Assembly (NCBI GenBank): GCA_008125075.1
Contig: VLTH01000002.1
Coordinates: 1,108,849 to 1,171,674 of the forward strand
DNA from: Acetivibrio alkalicellulosi
Lineage (GTDB): Bacteria; Bacillota; Clostridia; Acetivibrionales; Acetivibrionaceae
Length of the DNA stretch: 62,826 nucleotides
Direction of reading: 5' to 3'
The position numbers and the translations under genes are program-made. A model generated the notes under the pieces. That model was not told where the DNA came from. It saw only the letters and a program-made list of their open reading frames with translations, and searched no databases. Positions within the stretch are counted from its first letter, which is position 1; each line of letters starts with the position of its first letter. Positions 54,357-62,826 of the stretch are shown piece by piece.

Positions 54357-55262
54357 TTACGTTTCTTTAGTTGGCAAAAAGTTTTCTTTATCGTCATCAT
54401 CAATTATCATTCTTCTAAATGTAGATTCAGAAGGAGACAAGCGAAAAATGGCTTTAGGTAATATCGGCAAAAAGAACTTTTTTAGTTTTCTTAAGTCATC
54501 ATCAGACACATTGTTTATATTTTCTGTTAGTTGTAAAAACGCGCCTCCATAAGGTAGTCTTTTTACTAAGTATACTGGAGCTTCTTTTTCAATGTACTCT
54601 ATTCCTCCAAGTAGTTCTACATGTCTATAACTTAAGAAATTTCCCCAAGAGTATCCTCTGAAATATCTGTCAAATTGCCTTGAAGCATATGTATAATTTA
54701 GAGCAATATATCTTTCATGTGCACTAAAGGCTTCATATATAGGCATACTATCAATTGTAATAAAACCTCCAACACTATTAATTTTACTTGTTAGCTCCTC
54801 AATTATTCTTACAAAAGTATTGGTAACATATTCTGGAACACACCCTTTGTAAAGCAGTATTGTTACATTAAACTCAAGCAAAGAAGCCTGCTCAGGTTTT
54901 TCAGGATCTGTATGAAAATTCAAACCAATAAAGTTAGGAGACATTCTCGCAAGTTCAGAATCCGGATTATTACCTATTGCCTGATTAATATCTTTATCTA
55001 TGTGCATCATATAAATTTTTTGCACTCTATCATTTAGTAATAAAAGTTTTGTACTGTTCCAATCATCACTATCATATTTGTATTCTCTGTGTTTTATACT
55101 TTTTCCTTTAAGGTTATATATTAAATCTTTATTCAATGGATTTACAATTTTATCGGCAAATTCTTCTATCACATCAATTATAACTTGACCTTTTCCAACA
55201 AAAGAATCATATGTAGATATGCAGCCATAAATGCTAATTCTGCTTAAATCTGATTTATGCAA
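54357..55262 (-). CDS. Immunity-protein-like gene (DUF3396/type VI immunity style), unknown function
   Basis: A 301-residue soluble protein without a signal peptide. The second half (FITIDSMPIYEAFSAHERYI, ASRQFDRYFRGYSWGNFLS, HVELLGGIEYIEKEAPVYLV, RLPYGGAFLQLTEN, KKFFLPILP) has the look of immunity proteins paired with RHS/polymorphic toxins, where a Trp/Gly-rich core ends in a Leu-Pro motif. The start is a TTG with AGAGGTG upstream. The adjacent broken gene may be what is left of its toxin. The family assignment is tentative. Nothing else is visible in 55263-55609. Confidence 0.55.
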   Translation of the reverse strand: MHKSDLSRISIYGCISTYDSFVGKGQVIIDVIEEFADKIVNPLNKDLIYNLKGKSIKHREYKYDSDDWNSTKLLLLNDRVQKIYMMHIDKDINQAIGNNPDSELARMSPNFIGLNFHTDPEKPEQASLLEFNVTILLYKGCVPEYVTNTFVRIIEELTSKINSVGGFITIDSMPIYEAFSAHERYIALNYTYASRQFDRYFRGYSWGNFLSYRHVELLGGIEYIEKEAPVYLVKRLPYGGAFLQLTENINNVSDDDLRKLKKFFLPILPKAIFRLSPSESTFRRMIIDDDDKENFLPTKET

Positions 55263-55609
55263 TTAAAAACACCTCTTCCTTTCACTATTATATCTAACGT
55301 AAGTTGCTCTCATAACCTAAAAATCATCTCTGATTTTTATACTGTTTTATGCTTATTGTACCAAATGTTAAAATGAACTTTTTAAATGTTTCAAACATCC
55401 AATAAAGTAATTTAATTACTTTATTGGTATGGTATAATATGCTTATAATTGCAGACAAAAATCAACTCAAATTGACTTTTGACTGCTTGTTATATTAATT
55501 AGTTAAAAGTACCTTCTACCTTCTAAAAAGAAACTTAGATATTATTGTGATTACTATTAGCAAGTATTCTAATTATAATTATTTAAATTTAATAATTATC
55601 GTAATAGTA

Positions 55610-55865
55610 TTAAATTATATCATATTTGTATACAGCTTCTCCACTTATATTAGGTACATTTTTACTTATTACCCTATTTAACTCATCGTAAATTCGTACC
55701 ATTTCTCCTGTATCGTCTGTCACTTTTATTTGGTTTCGATTATCATCATATTCATATGATATTGTTACTGTTGAATGCAGGGGCTTAGATGCAACTTCTT
55801 CTTTAAGCCTTCCATGAATATCATACTCATATTTATAATTCTTGATTTCTGTAATACATGCAGTT
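55610..55865 (-). pseudogene. RHS/YD-repeat fragment
   Basis: The minus-strand frame reads KNYKYEYDIHGRLKEEVASK, TVTISYEYDDNRNQIKVTDD, GEMVRIYDELNRVISKNVPN and AVYKYDII, then stops. These are two to three YD repeats (Y.YD..GRL; YEYD). Both ends are truncated. It probably derives from an RHS gene whose C-terminal part, or a relative, lies at 58724-60211 in the opposite orientation. Confidence 0.8.
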
Positions 55866-55904
55866 ACAATATTTAAAGTAAATTATGTTATTGGAGACGA
55901 TAAA

Positions 55905-56648
55905 ATGTTTGATTATAAAGGTATTCATTTATATGTGAAACAATGGTTACAAATGTTACTTGGTTTTATATTAATAAAATTTATGTCTGAGGAAGAAAAA
56001 GATGCAGAAATATTGGCTCTTAGAAGTCAGGTATCGCTTTTTAACCTACAGGTAATTGATAAAAAAATACCTAAACCAACTGTTACACCCGAATACCGTC
56101 AGTTATGGGTTTTACTTTCAAAGTTCTATTCAAAATGGAAAGAGGATTTGGTTATTGTTAAGCCTGAAACTGTTATTAGTTGGCATAAAACAGCTTTTAA
56201 ATTTCACTGGATGTTGAAGTCAAAAAAACGTGGTAGACCTAAAATTTCAAGAAAAACAATTGAGCTTATCAAGCGTATACATAAGGAAAACCCTTTATTG
56301 TCACCTGAAAAGATACACGAAAGATTAGTTGACCATAATATAACTGATACTCCTTCTCCAAATACAATTGCTAAGTATATTCCAGAAGTTAGAAAGCCAC
56401 CAAGTGAAAAGCAAAAACAGTCTTGGAAAACATTCCTTAAAAATCATAGAAAGGAAATTTGGGCTATGGATTTCTTTACTGTACCAACTCTTTATTTTAA
56501 AGTGTTGTATGTCTTTATTATAATCAGCCATGACAGAAGAAAGATTGAACACTTTGCAGTTACAACTAACCCATCCTCGGCATGGGTAGCACAACAAATA
56601 AGGGAAGCAACTCCATTTGGAGAAACACCAAAGTATTTAAATTCATGA
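55905..56648 (+). pseudogene. Truncated transposase with integrase (rve/DDE) core
   Basis: 247 codons from the ATG at 55905 (GGAG 8 nt upstream). A helix-rich N-terminus with EEEKDAEILALRSQVSLFNL and a homeodomain-like KRGRPKISRKTIELIKRIHK, NPLLSPEKIHERLVD, then an integrase core with IWAMDFFTVPT (first Asp) and IISHDRRKIEHFAV (near the second Asp). It ends before the third catalytic acidic residue (FGETPKYLNS, stop), so it is probably inactive. An internal piece of the same element is found at 53129-53258. Confidence 0.8.
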
Positions 56649-56947
56649 TAATTCTCCATTCCGCCGCTGTCGCTGGCGGCACAAATAGTAATGAAAAATT
56701 GGTGTGCGACTTTCACCAAATTTGGTTATCATTAAACTGAGGAGAAGATATACTACAAAGCACGGTAGGATCAGTCGTAGATTACTCTCTCAGTTCAAAA
56801 CAGTATGATAATTAGTGTAAGAATCATCTTTCAAGCACAAATAAGTGGTTCTATTAGACCGCACGCTAATCATTGTTTTAGCTAATCGTTAAATGTGTGA
56901 TGATTCAGTCAATGTCTTTCTCCCTAACAACCAAAGGAGGTTTTGCT

Positions 56948-57246
56948 ATGAAAGTTGTTTATTCTATTTGTTGTGGTATCGATGTACACAAAACTTTTCT
57001 CGTTGCCACAATTATTACTTCCCAAGAAATAACCCCACATTACTCTAAGAAGAGATTTTCAACATTTAACAAGTCTCTTCTTCAATTCAAGCAATGGTTA
57101 ATTGACAACAACTGCTATGATGTTTGCATGGAGTCTACAGGGAAGTATTGGGTTCCAGTCTATAACCTTTTGGAAGATACCATCCGTATTACTGTTGCCA
57201 ATCCAAAATGGGTAAAGGCTGTAAAAGGAAATAAGGATGATACCAA
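56948..57246 (+). pseudogene. IS110-family transposase, N-terminal part interrupted by a second IS110
   Basis: The ATG at 56948 after AAAGGAGG opens KVVYSICCGIDVHKTFLVAT (first Asp of the DEDD fold), VCMESTGKYWVPVYNLLED (Glu) and NPKWVKAVKGNKDDTK. At about 57246 the expected KDAKW-type continuation is replaced by unrelated sequence leading into another IS110 gene. The missing 3' half is not found after that gene. 56649-56947 contains IS-end-like sequence, including a small GC hairpin near 56660. Confidence 0.8.
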
Positions 57247-57357
57247 AGTACTCAATATTTGTTGCGGTGGCTGTAAGTTGGTCATAACGCTGTTGTTAGG
57301 GATGTTTAAAGGGTTTAGCTCTTTGAAAATTATATATATGAAAGTGAGGTTTTTAAA
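57247..57357 (+). mobile_element. Left non-coding end of the intact IS110 element (candidate bridge RNA)
   Basis: About 110 nt between the point where the first IS110 gene is cut and the ATG of the second. IS110-group elements encode a bridge RNA in the non-coding DNA upstream of the transposase that specifies donor and target. This stretch contains TTGCGGTGGCTGTAAG and TTGTTAGGGATG segments that could be loop arms, but I have not established a fold. Confidence 0.4.
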
Positions 57358-58599
57358 ATGTTCCAACATCCTAAAATGAGGTATGTTTATTGTGGCATTG
57401 ATAGTCATAAAGATACTCATACCGCTGTTATTTTAAATTGTTTCTTTGAAAAGCTTGCAGAGTTTACATTTAAAAATGTTCCTTCTGACTTTGAAAATTT
57501 TTTGACTAAAGCAAATAGGCAAAAGTCAAAGGATATTTCAATTGTTTTTGGTCTTGAAGATGTAAGTGCATATGGTCGCAATCTTGCTGTATACCTTCAT
57601 TCTAAAGGTTATAGTGTTAAGCATGTTAATTCATCACTTGTTGCACATGAAAGAAATTCCTTAAATACACTTCATAAATCAGATAGTTTTGATGGTGAAT
57701 GTGCTGCAAGAGTTCTAATTAATAGGCTTGATTTTCTTCCTCAATTCAATCCTTATGATAAGTTCTGGACACTTTCAAAGCTTGTCAGAAGAAGGAATTC
57801 ACTTATGAAAACGGGCATGGGATTAAAGAATCAACTTCACGACTATGTTATGCAACATTACCCAAGTTATAAAAAGTGGTTTCCTAATATTGATTCTAAA
57901 AGCTGTCTTGTATTTTTTGAAAAATATCCTTCACCATTTAAACTTGAAGGAGTTACACAGGATGACATTGTTGAATTGTTTAAAAAAGAGTGTAAAAAAA
58001 TATCTTATAAAGATGAAAAGGCAAAGCTTATTCTTGATTGTGTTACTAAAGATGGTTATTCAAAAGTGGAACATCAGGAATTTATTGATGAAGTTATTAT
58101 TTCAACTGTAAAGGAATTAAAAAATGTAATTGCTGAAACAAAAGAAGTTGAAAAGTTAATCAAGGAGTTCTTGCCCCAATTTGGGTACAAGCTTCAAAGC
58201 ATGAGGGGCATTGATGATATTGCAGCAGCTAATCTTATAAATGAAATTGGAGATATTGACCGTTTTTCCAATGCTGCAAAGTTATCACGGTATGCAGGAA
58301 TAAGTCCTGTTAGTTATTCCTCAGGTAAAACAGATTTACAGTTTGCCAATGAAAGAGGTAACAGAAAGCTTAACGGAATACTTTTTAAAATAGCTGTTAC
58401 TCTTTGCAACACAGGAGGAAAACACAAAAGACTTACAAACCCTATTTTTTATGATTATTATAAAAAGAAAATATCAGAAGGTAAGACAAGTAAACAAGCT
58501 TTTAAATGTGTTCAGAGGAGACTTGTAAATATTATTTTTTCTATGATGAAAAACAAAACAGAATATCAAAACCCACCTACAAGAAATTTAGAAGGATAA
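57358..58599 (+). CDS. IS110-family transposase, apparently intact
   Basis: A 413-residue DEDD recombinase. The N-terminal RuvC-like domain has CGIDSHKDTHTAV, FGLEDVSAYGRNLA and HKSDSFDGECAARVL. A helical middle follows, then the C-terminal Tnp domain with MRGIDDIAAANLINEIGDI, RYAGISPVSYSSGK (catalytic Ser) and NERGNRKLNGILFKIA. The start is close behind a GAGG. The length is full. It was inserted into an older IS110 copy. Confidence 0.95.
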   Translation: MFQHPKMRYVYCGIDSHKDTHTAVILNCFFEKLAEFTFKNVPSDFENFLTKANRQKSKDISIVFGLEDVSAYGRNLAVYLHSKGYSVKHVNSSLVAHERNSLNTLHKSDSFDGECAARVLINRLDFLPQFNPYDKFWTLSKLVRRRNSLMKTGMGLKNQLHDYVMQHYPSYKKWFPNIDSKSCLVFFEKYPSPFKLEGVTQDDIVELFKKECKKISYKDEKAKLILDCVTKDGYSKVEHQEFIDEVIISTVKELKNVIAETKEVEKLIKEFLPQFGYKLQSMRGIDDIAAANLINEIGDIDRFSNAAKLSRYAGISPVSYSSGKTDLQFANERGNRKLNGILFKIAVTLCNTGGKHKRLTNPIFYDYYKKKISEGKTSKQAFKCVQRRLVNIIFSMMKNKTEYQNPPTRNLEG

Positions 58600-58723
58600 A
58601 ACATTTCTTTAATTTGGCACTGGCAACAGTGCCTGTCCTATAAAAAAATTAAAATCCGTGAATCTTATTTTTAATAATAAAAATATATGGTATAATGTGT
58701 ATTGTTAATAAGTTGTAATTTAA

Positions 58724-60211
58724 TTGAACCTTGAAAAAATGGCACTGGTGAAAGTGTCTACATATATTAATGAAGAAACTCTGACAGTTAAGGAATATGA
58801 ATTTGACAAGGTAGTGCTTGAGGTTAATGGAGCGGGACAGCAGGTAGGTAGGAATCTATATGGCACTAATCTGCTTATGAGAACTGTTGACAACGAGTCC
58901 TACTACTATATGTACAACGGTCATGCAGATGTAACAGCATTGATTAACACTACAACAGGTGTAGTTGCAGCTACTTACTATTATGATGCATTTGGTAACA
59001 TCTTAGAGCAGACAGGTAATGTTAACAATAATATAACTTATGCAGGTTACCAGTGGGATGAAGAAACAGAATTGTATTACCTAAATGCAAGGCATTATGA
59101 CCCTAAGATTGCAAGATTTTTGCAAGAGGATACATATAGAGGAAGTATTAATGATCCATTGAGTTTGAACCTGTATAGTTATTGTGCAAATAATCCTATT
59201 ACTTATTATGATCCAACAGGACATAGTTGGGAAAGAATAAAACAGGGTGCTAATATAATAAAAGAAAGTGCTAGGATAGTTAATCAAGGAGCTAATTGGA
59301 TTAATGATAAAGCAACCCAAGCAAAACATTATATCAATAAAGCTGAAGAAACTTGGATATTTACTAGTAGCCGTGTAGTTACTTTCCTTTATGACATATC
59401 ACCAGCAATTTATGAAGAACAAGACTTTGGAATAAGCTATGAAGAGTATATACCTTACTATCTGATTGATAATAAAGGAAATTTTACTGGAACTAATAAT
59501 GATGCCAAAATAGCTTTTGATATAAAATACATGATTGATGAAGATTTTAGAAAAAAAGCAGATGTAAAATATAATTTCTATAATATTGAACAATCAAGTA
59601 TAAATCGTCAACAAAGTGCTTGGAATATCCAAAACACAAACATAGAACAACCTTCCATACGTGAAGGTATACAAGCAACTATCCATTTCTATGATCCAAG
59701 CACGAATAATGTAAATAGAGACTTTCAACAGGGAATATTAATGGGTGGGGGCTCATTAACTGGTGGTTATAGTGAGTTTAATTGGAGATTGCAAGATAAT
59801 ATAAAGAAGCCAGGTACTCATGATGGATGGATAGGTGGATTCACAAAAGTTTCTACTGGAAATGCTAAAGGGAAAATAGGAATTGGCAATGAATATGTAA
59901 AATTATCAACCAAAGGAGTTGTTGATGTTTTAACTGCTACTGCACAAGGAGGTCTGCATTATAAAGAGGGATTTGGATTAGGTGCAAAAATAAAAGCAGC
60001 TGTTTTATCTGGACGATTAACAAGAGAGTTTGAGTTATTTGATTGGGAAATTGAATTTGGAGTAACAGGAGACTTGCTTAGTATAGGTGCTGAAGTAACG
60101 TTAGGAATATTTCCTGATGAAACGGGTCATAAAAACTTTGATGCTAGAGCAAATGCAGGAGCTGGGTTATTTGGTGGAGGTTTTGTTTTCAGAGCAACGG
60201 CCCCACGTTAG
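58724..60211 (+). CDS. RHS repeat protein, C-terminal part with variable toxin-like tail (5' truncated)
   Basis: 495 codons. No ribosome binding site or signal sequence is visible, and the text begins within YD repeats, so the 5' end was lost next to the IS110. The RHS core is intact (about 85-165): YYYDAFGNILEQ, YAGYQWDEETELYYLNARHY, RFLQEDTYRG and NLYSYCANNPITYYDPTGHS. The following ~330 residues are the variable tip. Its last 130 residues are Gly/Ala-rich (GGLHYKEGFGLGAKIKAAVL, GDLLSIGAEVTLGIFPDE, GAGLFGGGFVF) and do not match a nuclease motif that I know. A -10-like TATAAT lies at about 58691. It is probably not secreted in its present form. Confidence 0.85.
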   Translation: MNLEKMALVKVSTYINEETLTVKEYEFDKVVLEVNGAGQQVGRNLYGTNLLMRTVDNESYYYMYNGHADVTALINTTTGVVAATYYYDAFGNILEQTGNVNNNITYAGYQWDEETELYYLNARHYDPKIARFLQEDTYRGSINDPLSLNLYSYCANNPITYYDPTGHSWERIKQGANIIKESARIVNQGANWINDKATQAKHYINKAEETWIFTSSRVVTFLYDISPAIYEEQDFGISYEEYIPYYLIDNKGNFTGTNNDAKIAFDIKYMIDEDFRKKADVKYNFYNIEQSSINRQQSAWNIQNTNIEQPSIREGIQATIHFYDPSTNNVNRDFQQGILMGGGSLTGGYSEFNWRLQDNIKKPGTHDGWIGGFTKVSTGNAKGKIGIGNEYVKLSTKGVVDVLTATAQGGLHYKEGFGLGAKIKAAVLSGRLTREFELFDWEIEFGVTGDLLSIGAEVTLGIFPDETGHKNFDARANAGAGLFGGGFVFRATAPR

Positions 60212-60222
60212 GAGTGATGTTG

Positions 60223-60495
60223 ATGGTTGGCAAAAAAAGATTATACAATGATATATTTTATACATATTTTAAAAAGCACTACTGTTTAAAATGCAATTCA
60301 AAAATGAAATTAATTAAGTGCTCAAAAATTATAAATTCAAAATCAGAGGAAGCAAAAAAGTACGATTTTGAACTTGGGAATACTTTTTTAATTGGTGATA
60401 TTGAATTTGTTTGGGATGAGCTTAAATGTTTTAAATGCGGTTTTCAAATATCAATAAAAGAAAAGAAAAAGCTTGAAAGAGAGCACAAAAAATAG
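60223..60495 (+). CDS. Small zinc-ribbon protein, candidate immunity partner of the RHS tail
   Basis: A 90-residue basic protein starting at the ATG at 60223 (GGAG 8 nt upstream, 11 bp after the RHS stop). Two Cys pairs, HYCLKCNSKM and LKCFKCGFQ, suggest a zinc ribbon. KIINSKSEEAKKYDFELGNTF lies between them. The tight spacing after an RHS tip is typical of immunity genes, but the protein could also be a general accessory. Function not demonstrated. Confidence 0.65.
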   Translation: MVGKKRLYNDIFYTYFKKHYCLKCNSKMKLIKCSKIINSKSEEAKKYDFELGNTFLIGDIEFVWDELKCFKCGFQISIKEKKKLEREHKK

Positions 60496-60564
60496 GTTGT
60501 GCCTTGCAAAAATTCAATTAGTTCGAAACACACTAATATTTAACAAGAAACTAAGAACTTAAAC

Positions 60565-60600
60565 AGAGCTGGAATCCCTTTTAGAGGATATTCCAGCTCT
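60565..60600. terminator. Hairpin after the RHS unit
   Basis: AGAGCTGGAAT (60565-60575) pairs perfectly with ATTCCAGCTCT (60590-60600). The half-site and following AAAATAAATTTTTG reappear at 53380-53420. There is no long U-tract. 60601-60779 shows no gene. Confidence 0.6.
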
Positions 60601-60779
60601 CTATTTACTCAAAAATAAATTTTTGCATAATTAATGCTGGAAACCAGCATATGATATCAGAAACTTCCGATAAATTCAACGCTTCTTGATAGATTAAGAA
60701 TCCCACTATATAAATATTAATTTCAAATTGTAGCAAATTTAAACCATAACACAGATGCACAAAAGCCTTAAGTACTAAT

Positions 60780-61247
60780 TTAATCTATTAACATTCCATA
60801 TTTATTATGATTTTTTAGAAATATTTTCAATTCAGGAATTAGTTTATTAATATATTCGTCTATAAAATTCTGAATAAATGGAGCAACTAGATACTGAGTA
60901 CCTTCTGGTGGTATTAAGCCACAATCAAGGTAATCTATGTAATCTGTAGATCCAATCATTGATGGATCAATTAGTATTATTAATACCATAAAAAAAGATG
61001 TAATGAAGTCAAGTCTTGAAATGATTTCATTGCTGTTAAGAGTTTTAAAAGATGAGTCTATAAGTTCTGATTGAAAAATATGTACCTTTGTGCCAGATAT
61101 GCAAGTTTGGAGTTTTCCTCTCATGATAATAAGTGTTGAGAAATCACCTATAAATTCCATCAATTTTTTTATTTTAGCTTTAAAACTAACATAATCCTTG
61201 CGTTCTGTAATAAATTTTCTTGTTTCTTCCAAATTCTCGAACTCCAC
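60780..61247 (-). CDS. Uncharacterised 155-residue protein in the toxin/immunity region
   Basis: Mostly helical, with one hydrophobic stretch FITSFFMVLIILIDPSMIG in the middle and GLIPPEGTQYLVAPFIQNFI after it; otherwise charged. The GTG start has GGGAG 8 nt upstream. A role as an orphan immunity protein is suggested only by location. I do not recognise the family. Confidence 0.6.
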   Translation of the reverse strand: MEFENLEETRKFITERKDYVSFKAKIKKLMEFIGDFSTLIIMRGKLQTCISGTKVHIFQSELIDSSFKTLNSNEIISRLDFITSFFMVLIILIDPSMIGSTDYIDYLDCGLIPPEGTQYLVAPFIQNFIDEYINKLIPELKIFLKNHNKYGMLID

Positions 61248-61560
61248 AATAACATCTCCCTCATATATGTTCTTCGTAGCTTAAGTCAAATTACATATAT
61301 ATTACCTCATGAATCTTGTATTTATCATATCACTTAAATTAAATATCAAAAAGACAAAAAAATTGCAATTATAAAATAACTCCCACATTAATAAAAACCA
61401 TATAGCCATAATAAAGCTCTTATTTTCATTGATACCAAATGATATTCAACATATAACTTATACTAGCTTTCCTTACTCCCTAAAAATAAATTTTTGTCTA
61501 GTAAAGAAAAATAGTACCGTAAGAATAGAAAAAAGTCTTATAGATGTATGTTTCTATTTT

Positions 61561-61716
61561 TTATACTTTCAATTTAATGTCAGGAATTTCAACATCAATA
61601 ACTGCTCGAAGCTTTTCAAGAACATCTAATCCAGTAAGTCCCCTCAATTCGCTTTTATAGTTGTGATAGTGAAGTGTCGGGGTGACAAAAACAAGTTCTA
61701 CATAATAATAGGCAAA
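61561..61716 (-). pseudogene. Possible gene remnant
   Basis: A minus-strand frame of 51 codons with protein-like text: VELVFVTPTLHYHNYKSELR, GLTGLDVLEKLRAVIDVEIP. It has no start or ribosome binding site and is bounded by stops. The rest of 61248-61805 holds nothing I can identify. Confidence 0.3.
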
Positions 61717-61805
61717 TTAACAACTAAAGCTACTACATCACTCTAGGATCAGGTTTTAAACAAAAAAGAAAACAGGAATATTTTTCCGATATATAATAGT
61801 ATTAT

Positions 61806-62111
61806 CTAACTTATGCATAATGGGATTGTGCTAACTTTTGTTTCGTTGTTTTTATTCCTCACAATATACCGACATTTTCCATTTGATATTTCGATATTAC
61901 ATTTATAATCGCATTCTGGAGAATGCTCATTCCCTGTATAACTATGATATGTATCATTTTTAAACTCTTTACAAATAATATATTTCACAAATTCATTGCC
62001 ATTAAAATTTTCGAAGTTTTCATCGGCACAAATGATATAAAATTGAACAATGCCATGATTTAGTGTTTCATAATATGCACAAAAACTTTTATTTCTTCTC
62101 CACGAATTCAT
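61806..62111 (-). CDS. Uncharacterised small protein
   Basis: About 101 residues from the ATG at 62111 (AAAGAGTG upstream); an open frame extends to 62174 without a better site. MNSWRRNKSFCAYYETLNHG, FYIICADENFENFNGNEFV, and a Cys/His-containing HSPECDYKCNIEISNGKCRY. Small, soluble and in the same accessory region. The family is unknown. Confidence 0.5.
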   Translation of the reverse strand: MNSWRRNKSFCAYYETLNHGIVQFYIICADENFENFNGNEFVKYIICKEFKNDTYHSYTGNEHSPECDYKCNIEISNGKCRYIVRNKNNETKVSTIPLCIS

Positions 62112-62302
62112 AATTGTCACTCTTTCTATTGGTATTTTTGTAATTATTTTATCATGTTGGTCTGAATACTTCAATATTCTAAGAGATGAAAACCAATATT
62201 TATAAAAGTATAGAATTATAGTTAAATATTAAATCAAACCATAACATAATTACGTTAGCTATTGTTATTTTCTGTATCACAAAAATCAAGAATTATAATT
62301 AC

Positions 62303-62826
62303 CTTTGCAGTTATACTTCCAGTTTCAGTAATCCTCAAAGGCTCAACAATATTACTTTCAAAGACTTCAAAGCTGCTTCAACATAAGGCTTCAAAAGCAC
62401 AACATATTACTTTCAGAGATACTACAAACTGCTCAACAGTAGCTTTTCAGATGCTTATGTTTTGCTTATTAGTAAACAGGATACCGCAAACAAGACTTCT
62501 AAGCTTACATAAGCCAAACTATGCTTTTCTACAGGCGTTTTTCAAAAATATAGTGCGGAAAGATTGCACATTTTGAAAAACAAGCCATTGTAAGAAAATG
62601 CATGTAAAGGCTTTGATGTATAGCTTTAGAAGCTTTAAGGCATTGGTCTGTACTATAAGTAAAACATAAGCATCTGAAAGCTACTGTTGGAGCAGTTTGT
62701 AGTATCTCTGAAAGTAATATGTATTGTGTCTTTGAAGCCTTCTGTTAGAGCAGTTTTATAGTCTCTTAAATGTGATACTGTTGAGCCTTTGGAGATTACC
62801 TGTATGTGGTAGTAGAAACTGCAACA
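62303..62826. repeat. Very long inverted repeat (hairpin of at least 520 bp) at the window edge
   Basis: Left arm 62303-62547 and right arm 62571-62826 are complementary along almost their whole length around a 23-nt loop. Best stretch: about 70 bp from CATATTACTTTCAGAGATAC (62403) matches the complement of 62655-62726 nearly perfectly. Further out, CAAAGGCTCAAC (62336) mirrors GTTGAGCCTTTG (62780). Each arm also contains two related units of about 57 bp in tandem (AACA.TATTACTTTCA.AGA start). Short frames inside are not coding-like. The repeat may continue beyond the window. Confidence 0.85.

Noticed and set aside
61429-61629. 66-codon plus-strand frame
   Set aside because: No ribosome binding site, low-complexity peptide, and it overlaps a better protein-like remnant on the other strand.
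62262-62576. 104-codon plus-strand frame in the right-edge hairpin
   Set aside because: It arises from the left arm of the long inverted repeat; the complementary arm destroys any matching frame and there is no ribosome binding site.

Overview
The window looks like a chromosomal segment of a low-GC, anaerobic, cellulosome-forming member of the Clostridia. Three secreted proteins end in type I dockerins, two 2-oxoacid:ferredoxin oxidoreductases and a rubrerythrin are present, glutamine synthetase is type III, and ribosome binding sites are strong GGAGG types. Intergenic DNA is very AT-rich. I cannot name the species; a cluster III clostridium (Acetivibrio/Ruminiclostridium type) is my best inference.

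Region 1 (1-5.1 kb) is accessory DNA. After the tail of an IS3-type transposase come four unrelated single genes, all on the minus strand: an ABM-like protein, a Fic protein, an unknown protein and a CPBP protease. They are separated by GC-rich palindromic elements that share sub-motifs. The layout resembles an integron cassette array. Region 2 (5.5-15 kb) holds a dockerin-bearing subtilase and a cluster of two dockerin-bearing CotH kinases with a VTC-domain protein and a DUF4956 membrane protein. An inverted pair of structured repeats flanks one cotH gene.

Region 3 (15.6-34 kb) is mostly housekeeping: yqeG-aroE, a branched-chain aminotransferase, floA with a small partner, rubrerythrin, an LCP protein, a two-gene 2-oxoacid oxidoreductase, YmaF, glutamine synthetase III with a long leader, and a four-subunit 2-oxoacid oxidoreductase. 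The last sits beside a P-loop ATPase, a decayed PilZ gene, tcdA and an iron-sulfur flavoprotein. Region 4 (34.4-39.4 kb) is trpEGDCF without trpBA. Its leader carries nine NAG triplets at exact 5-nt spacing followed by an intrinsic terminator, the signature of TRAP-type attenuation.

Region 5 (39.5-53 kb) has a 198-bp palindrome, a mutarotase-like gene, glnS, gtrA, an NlpC/P60 gene, three tandem M42 peptidases, three tRNAs, murD, a nucleotidyltransferase, a roughly 1-kb gene-free AT-rich stretch, and recA-recX with an SOS box. Region 6 (53-62.8 kb) is a graveyard of insertion sequences and RHS/toxin-immunity fragments. It contains a chimeric IS remnant, an Rpn fragment, an IS110 inserted in another IS110, and an RHS C-terminus with a candidate immunity gene. 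It ends in a hairpin-forming inverted repeat of at least 520 bp that reaches the window edge.

Several families of short palindromic repeats (called R1 to R5 here) are scattered between genes throughout. They are probably non-autonomous mobile elements or structured RNA elements. Gene starts were adjusted to the ATG/GTG/TTG that best fits a Shine-Dalgarno sequence.
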